Origin: DATKDU01 sp035512595
GTDB lineage: Bacteria; Planctomycetota; Planctomycetia; Pirellulales; Pirellulaceae
NCBI GenBank assembly: GCA_035512595.1
Contig: DATKDU010000278.1
Coordinates: forward strand, 1-6,501
Direction: 5' to 3'
Length of the DNA stretch: 6,501 nucleotides
Shown: positions 4,406 to 6,501 of the stretch, piece by piece
Layout: each line of letters begins with the position of its first letter
How positions within the stretch are numbered: position 1 is the first letter of the stretch
The notes under the pieces: generated by a model
Told to the model about the DNA's origin: nothing
Databases searched by the model: none
The model's input: only the letters and a program-made list of their open reading frames with translations
Position numbers and translations under genes: made by a program

Positions 4406-6223
4406 ATGAACTGCCCCTCTCTCCTGGGCACAACTGTTGGCACGATGCTGCTTTTGTTCACCGCTTGCGGATGCACGCCGGGCAGCTCCAAGCCGGTTCC
4501 GGTGAACGTCGCGGCCAATGGATCTCAAAAGCCTGTCGTTTCCCCTTCCCCGACCAGCGACAACTCCGAGGAGGACGAGGGGCTGACTCAATCGCAGACG
4601 CCCCTGCGCTTCACCCTGATGAACGACGCGGCCGGCGTCCATCATGTCTATCGGAACGCTTCGGAAGCCAAGAAGCGGCGGATCCTGGAGTCGGTTGGCG
4701 GCGGCGGGGGCATGTTCGACTACGATGCCGACGGGCGTCTGGACCTCGCCTTTGCGGGCGGCGGCTATTATGGTCCCCAGAAGACGTTGCCGGGACACCC
4801 CTCGACCTTGTTCCGCAACCTGGGTGACTGGAAGTTCGTGGATGTCTCCGCCGGCGCCGGCGGCGGCTTTCCCGCCCGCTGCTATTCGCACGGAACGCAC
4901 GCGGCGGACTACGACAACGACGGGTTCGTCGATTTCGTCGTCTGCGGCTATAGCGGCCTCCAACTGTGGCACAACCTGGGGGACGGGACGTTTGAAGAGG
5001 TCCACGACGCGGCCGGGCTGCACGACAGGCTATGGAGTACGTGTGCCGGCTGGGGCGATCTGAACGGCGACGGCTTTCTCGATCTGTACGTCGTCCACTA
5101 CGGCGATTGGTCGCTCGACAACGATCCCTTCTGCCCGGGCCCCGTCCCCTCCGAGCGCGAGACCTGCCCGCCGCGGGAATTCGCCAGCTTGCCCGACACC
5201 CTGTACTATTCCAATGGCGACGGCACTTTTCGCGACGTCTCCCGCGAGGCTGGCCTCAATCTCGACCCGATGACTCCAGAAGGAACGCCGCGGGAGTTGG
5301 GCAAGGGCCTGGGGGTGCTGATCAACGACTTCGACCTCGACGGCGACCAGGATATCTACGTCGCCAACGACACCGTCAATAACTTCCTCTACCTCAATCA
5401 AGGCGACGGAACATTTATCGAGGACGGCCTCGTTCGCGGCGTGGCCACCGACGACGCGGGCATGCCCAACGGCAGCATGGGGGCGGACGTGGCGGACTTC
5501 AATCGAGACGGTTTACCGGATCTGTGGGTGACCAACTACCAGTACGAAACCAACGGGCTCTATCGTAATGAAGGGGAGGGGCAGTTCGCGCACGTCAGCC
5601 GGCGACTGGGGATCACCGCCATCGGCGGCCTGTACGTCGGCTTCGGCACCGTATTCGCCGATCTCAATCGCGACGGCTACGAGGATCTGGTGATTGCCAA
5701 CGGCCACGTGCAGTTCTTTCCAGTCCAGTCCCCCTTCCTGCAGGAGCCGATCATCTTCCTGAACGACAAGGGGCGCATCTTTCGCCGCTTGCGCATGAAC
5801 GACGACCCGTATTTTGGGAAAGGCCACGCCGGCCGCGGATTGATGGCCGGAGACCTGGACAACGATGGCGACACCGATTTTTGCTTCGTCAACAACAATG
5901 ACCCGTGCGGCTTGATTCGCAATGACTCGGTCGATGACGGCCAGTGGCTGTCCGTCCGCCTGGTGGGCACCACTTCCAATCGGGACGGGATCGGGGCGGT
6001 CCTCCGGCTACAGACCACGGACGGCGAAATGATGCGAATGGTCAAGGGGAGCAGCAGTTTTGCGTCGCAGTGCGATTTGCGGCCGCTATGGGGGGTGCCA
6101 GCGGGCTGCCAAATTCAGGGACTGTCGATTACGTGGCCCTCGGGGATCGTCCAATCGGTTGCCGTCACCAAAGGGGGACAAGAATTGACGATCTTGGAGC
6201 CGAAAGAACCGAGAGCGGATTAG
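4406..6223 (+). CDS. CRTAC-type lipoprotein: FG-GAP/VCBS seven-blade propeller with ASPIC/UnbV domain
   Basis: A 605-residue surface lipoprotein. The N-terminus has a hydrophobic segment ending FTAC at 18-21, a lipobox-like site with Cys21 as the probable lipidated residue; a second Cys (23) follows. The n-region before it lacks Lys or Arg, which is unusual. A Ser/Pro/Glu-rich linker runs to about 65. Seven calcium-binding DxDxDG-type loops follow, at 105-110, 168-173, 218-223, 308-313, 364-369, 419-424 and 483-488, each followed by a hydrophobic strand, as expected for one seven-bladed propeller; several blades also carry GDGTF or similar (192-196, 271-275, 333-337). Cys243 and Cys254 flank a loop typical of the family. 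Residues about 513-596 form the ASPIC/UnbV domain (GIGAVLRL 528-535, SITWPSG 574-580). Start ATG 4406 has AGG seven bases upstream; an ATG at 4401 meets a stop at once. Family members are cell-surface calcium-dependent binding proteins; the ligand is unknown. Confidence 0.95.
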   Translation: MNCPSLLGTTVGTMLLLFTACGCTPGSSKPVPVNVAANGSQKPVVSPSPTSDNSEEDEGLTQSQTPLRFTLMNDAAGVHHVYRNASEAKKRRILESVGGGGGMFDYDADGRLDLAFAGGGYYGPQKTLPGHPSTLFRNLGDWKFVDVSAGAGGGFPARCYSHGTHAADYDNDGFVDFVVCGYSGLQLWHNLGDGTFEEVHDAAGLHDRLWSTCAGWGDLNGDGFLDLYVVHYGDWSLDNDPFCPGPVPSERETCPPREFASLPDTLYYSNGDGTFRDVSREAGLNLDPMTPEGTPRELGKGLGVLINDFDLDGDQDIYVANDTVNNFLYLNQGDGTFIEDGLVRGVATDDAGMPNGSMGADVADFNRDGLPDLWVTNYQYETNGLYRNEGEGQFAHVSRRLGITAIGGLYVGFGTVFADLNRDGYEDLVIANGHVQFFPVQSPFLQEPIIFLNDKGRIFRRLRMNDDPYFGKGHAGRGLMAGDLDNDGDTDFCFVNNNDPCGLIRNDSVDDGQWLSVRLVGTTSNRDGIGAVLRLQTTDGEMMRMVKGSSSFASQCDLRPLWGVPAGCQIQGLSITWPSGIVQSVAVTKGGQELTILEPKEPRAD

Positions 6224-6232
6224 TCGAGAAGA

Positions 6233-6259
6233 TCTCTCCACGCTGTGAGAGAAATTTTT
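6233..6259 (+). terminator. intrinsic terminator after the CRTAC lipoprotein gene
   Basis: TCTCTC at 6233-6238 pairs with GAGAGA at 6247-6252 around an 8-nt loop, followed by AATTTTT (five T at 6255-6259). It begins nine bases after the TAG stop at 6221-6223. The stem is only 6 bp and half A-T, so strength is modest. A second, weaker hairpin (CTCTT 6293-6297 with AAGAG 6301-6305, followed by AATTTT) could act as backup. Confidence 0.6.
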
Positions 6260-6324
6260 ATATATATTTCATAATAAAAAACTTATTGTACGCTCTTTGT
6301 AAGAGAATTTTCCACGTCGTATAA

Positions 6325-6352
6325 GGAAATATTTCCAACTTTCTTATAAGAA
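6325..6352. repeat. two adjacent 12-bp perfect palindromes
   Basis: GGAAATATTTCC at 6325-6336 and TTCTTATAAGAA at 6341-6352 are both perfect palindromes, four bases apart, with centres 16 bp apart. In single strands they form only 4-bp stems, so they look more like dimeric protein-binding sites than RNA hairpins. AT-rich composition raises the chance of coincidental palindromes. Confidence 0.45.
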
Positions 6353-6373
6353 TGATTTCCCAGGTTTATTTTC

Positions 6374-6444
6374 CCAAAGTTTGTCGTGCCGCTCCAGAAT
6401 TGCTTGCATTCATGATTCAAGTCGTTTACATTGACCAAAGTTTG
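6374..6444 (+). repeat. direct repeat of CCAAAGTTTG
   Basis: CCAAAGTTTG occurs at 6374-6383 and again at 6435-6444, 61 bp apart. Each copy has dyad character (CCAAA, one base, TTTGG in the second copy; TTTGT in the first). The second copy overlaps the TTGACC hexamer, so a paired operator is possible; no regulator is identifiable. Confidence 0.35.
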
Positions 6445-6480
6445 GGTGGATTCTGACTCATATTCCTTATTCCAATCTTA

Positions 6481-6486
6481 GGGAGG
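6481..6486 (+). promoter_or_regulatory. ribosome binding site for the gene starting at 6491
   Basis: GGGAGG ends four bases before the ATG at 6491. The close match to the anti-Shine-Dalgarno complement is the main reason to call a gene start there. Confidence 0.6.
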
Positions 6487-6490
6487 TCCC

Positions 6491-6501
6491 ATGATTCGAT
6501 C
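6491..6501 (+). CDS. start of a gene cut by the window edge
   Basis: Only 11 bases are visible: ATG ATT CGA and two more, giving Met-Ile-Arg. A strong GGGAGG sits just upstream, after a long AT-rich spacer with no competing gene. Too little sequence exists to name a product. An opening Met-Ile-Arg after an AT-rich leader is seen in planctomycete pilin-like (DUF1559) proteins, but this is only a guess. Confidence 0.5.

Larger units (their letters stand above)
6260..6490. other. AT-rich intergenic region upstream of the next gene
   Basis: 231 bases without a supported gene. GC is 28% in 6241-6340 and 38% in 6341-6440 by direct count, against 62% in a sampled 60-bp coding stretch (5041-5100). 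It holds two 12-bp palindromes, a repeated 10-mer and a TTGACC hexamer at 6431-6436 that could be a -35 box; I see no good -10 box 16-18 bp after it (TCATAT at 6458-6463 is 21 bp away). It probably serves as the promoter and leader of the gene starting at 6491. Confidence 0.6.

Noticed and set aside
4376..5023. Minus-strand open frame of 215 codons over the start of the CRTAC gene
   Set aside because: It is a shadow of the plus-strand lipoprotein gene, which has seven matching calcium loops.
6412..6456. Short open frame ATG ATT CAA... of 14 codons in the AT-rich region
   Set aside because: It has no ribosome site and no recognisable leader-peptide composition such as codon runs.

Overview
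The window looks like a piece of a planctomycete chromosome, probably Pirellulales-like. The evidence is GC-rich coding sequence with an abrupt AT-rich spacer near the right end, a CRTAC-type FG-GAP/ASPIC lipoprotein, an exported protein of a kind I associate with Planctomycetes, and spacers packed with short tandem and palindromic repeats. The lineage is inferred from gene style and is not proven by any marker gene here.

Left part (about 1-4161, all minus strand). Five genes are read from right to left in one direction and look like one operon: a Sec-exported protein of unknown function (GTG start at 4161), an M19 membrane dipeptidase-family zinc peptidase (start 3004), a 2-keto-3-deoxypentonate dehydratase-like enzyme of the FAH superfamily (start 1837), a 72-residue two-helix membrane protein (start 974), and the N-terminal part of a 2-oxoglutarate semialdehyde (2,5-dioxopentanoate) dehydrogenase (start 709, cut by the window edge). 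The third and fifth genes fit consecutive steps: 2-keto-3-deoxypentonate to 2,5-dioxopentanoate, then to 2-oxoglutarate. This is the lower half of the non-phosphorylative (Weimberg-type) pentose route. How the dipeptidase and the exported protein fit is not clear. One possibility is a scavenging operon that handles both a peptide and a sugar acid.

The spacers of this operon are the oddest part. Both spacers beside the dipeptidase gene (107 and 96 bp) are almost entirely made of 7-bp tandem repeats with an inverted partner arm. The repeat unit differs in each: GCGGATT-type on one side, GGGTTCA-type on the other. Each array runs from the stop codon of one gene to within a few bases of the next start codon, leaving no Shine-Dalgarno sequence. 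The spacer before the dehydrogenase carries a third kind of palindrome, with a 7-bp perfect stem.

Middle (4162-4405). This is a divergent intergenic region between the minus-strand operon and a plus-strand gene. It holds a strong GAGGAG ribosome site for the minus operon, a candidate -10 element, a 10-bp tandem duplication flanked by G-runs, and a GC-rich hairpin with an alternative pairing partner.

Right part (4406-6501). A plus-strand gene encodes a 605-residue lipoprotein with seven calcium-binding FG-GAP/VCBS-like blades and a C-terminal ASPIC/UnbV domain. A likely intrinsic terminator follows nine bases after its stop. About 230 bp of AT-rich DNA (28% GC in 6241-6340) with two adjacent 12-bp palindromes then leads to a good ribosome site and an ATG at 6491, the probable start of the next gene.
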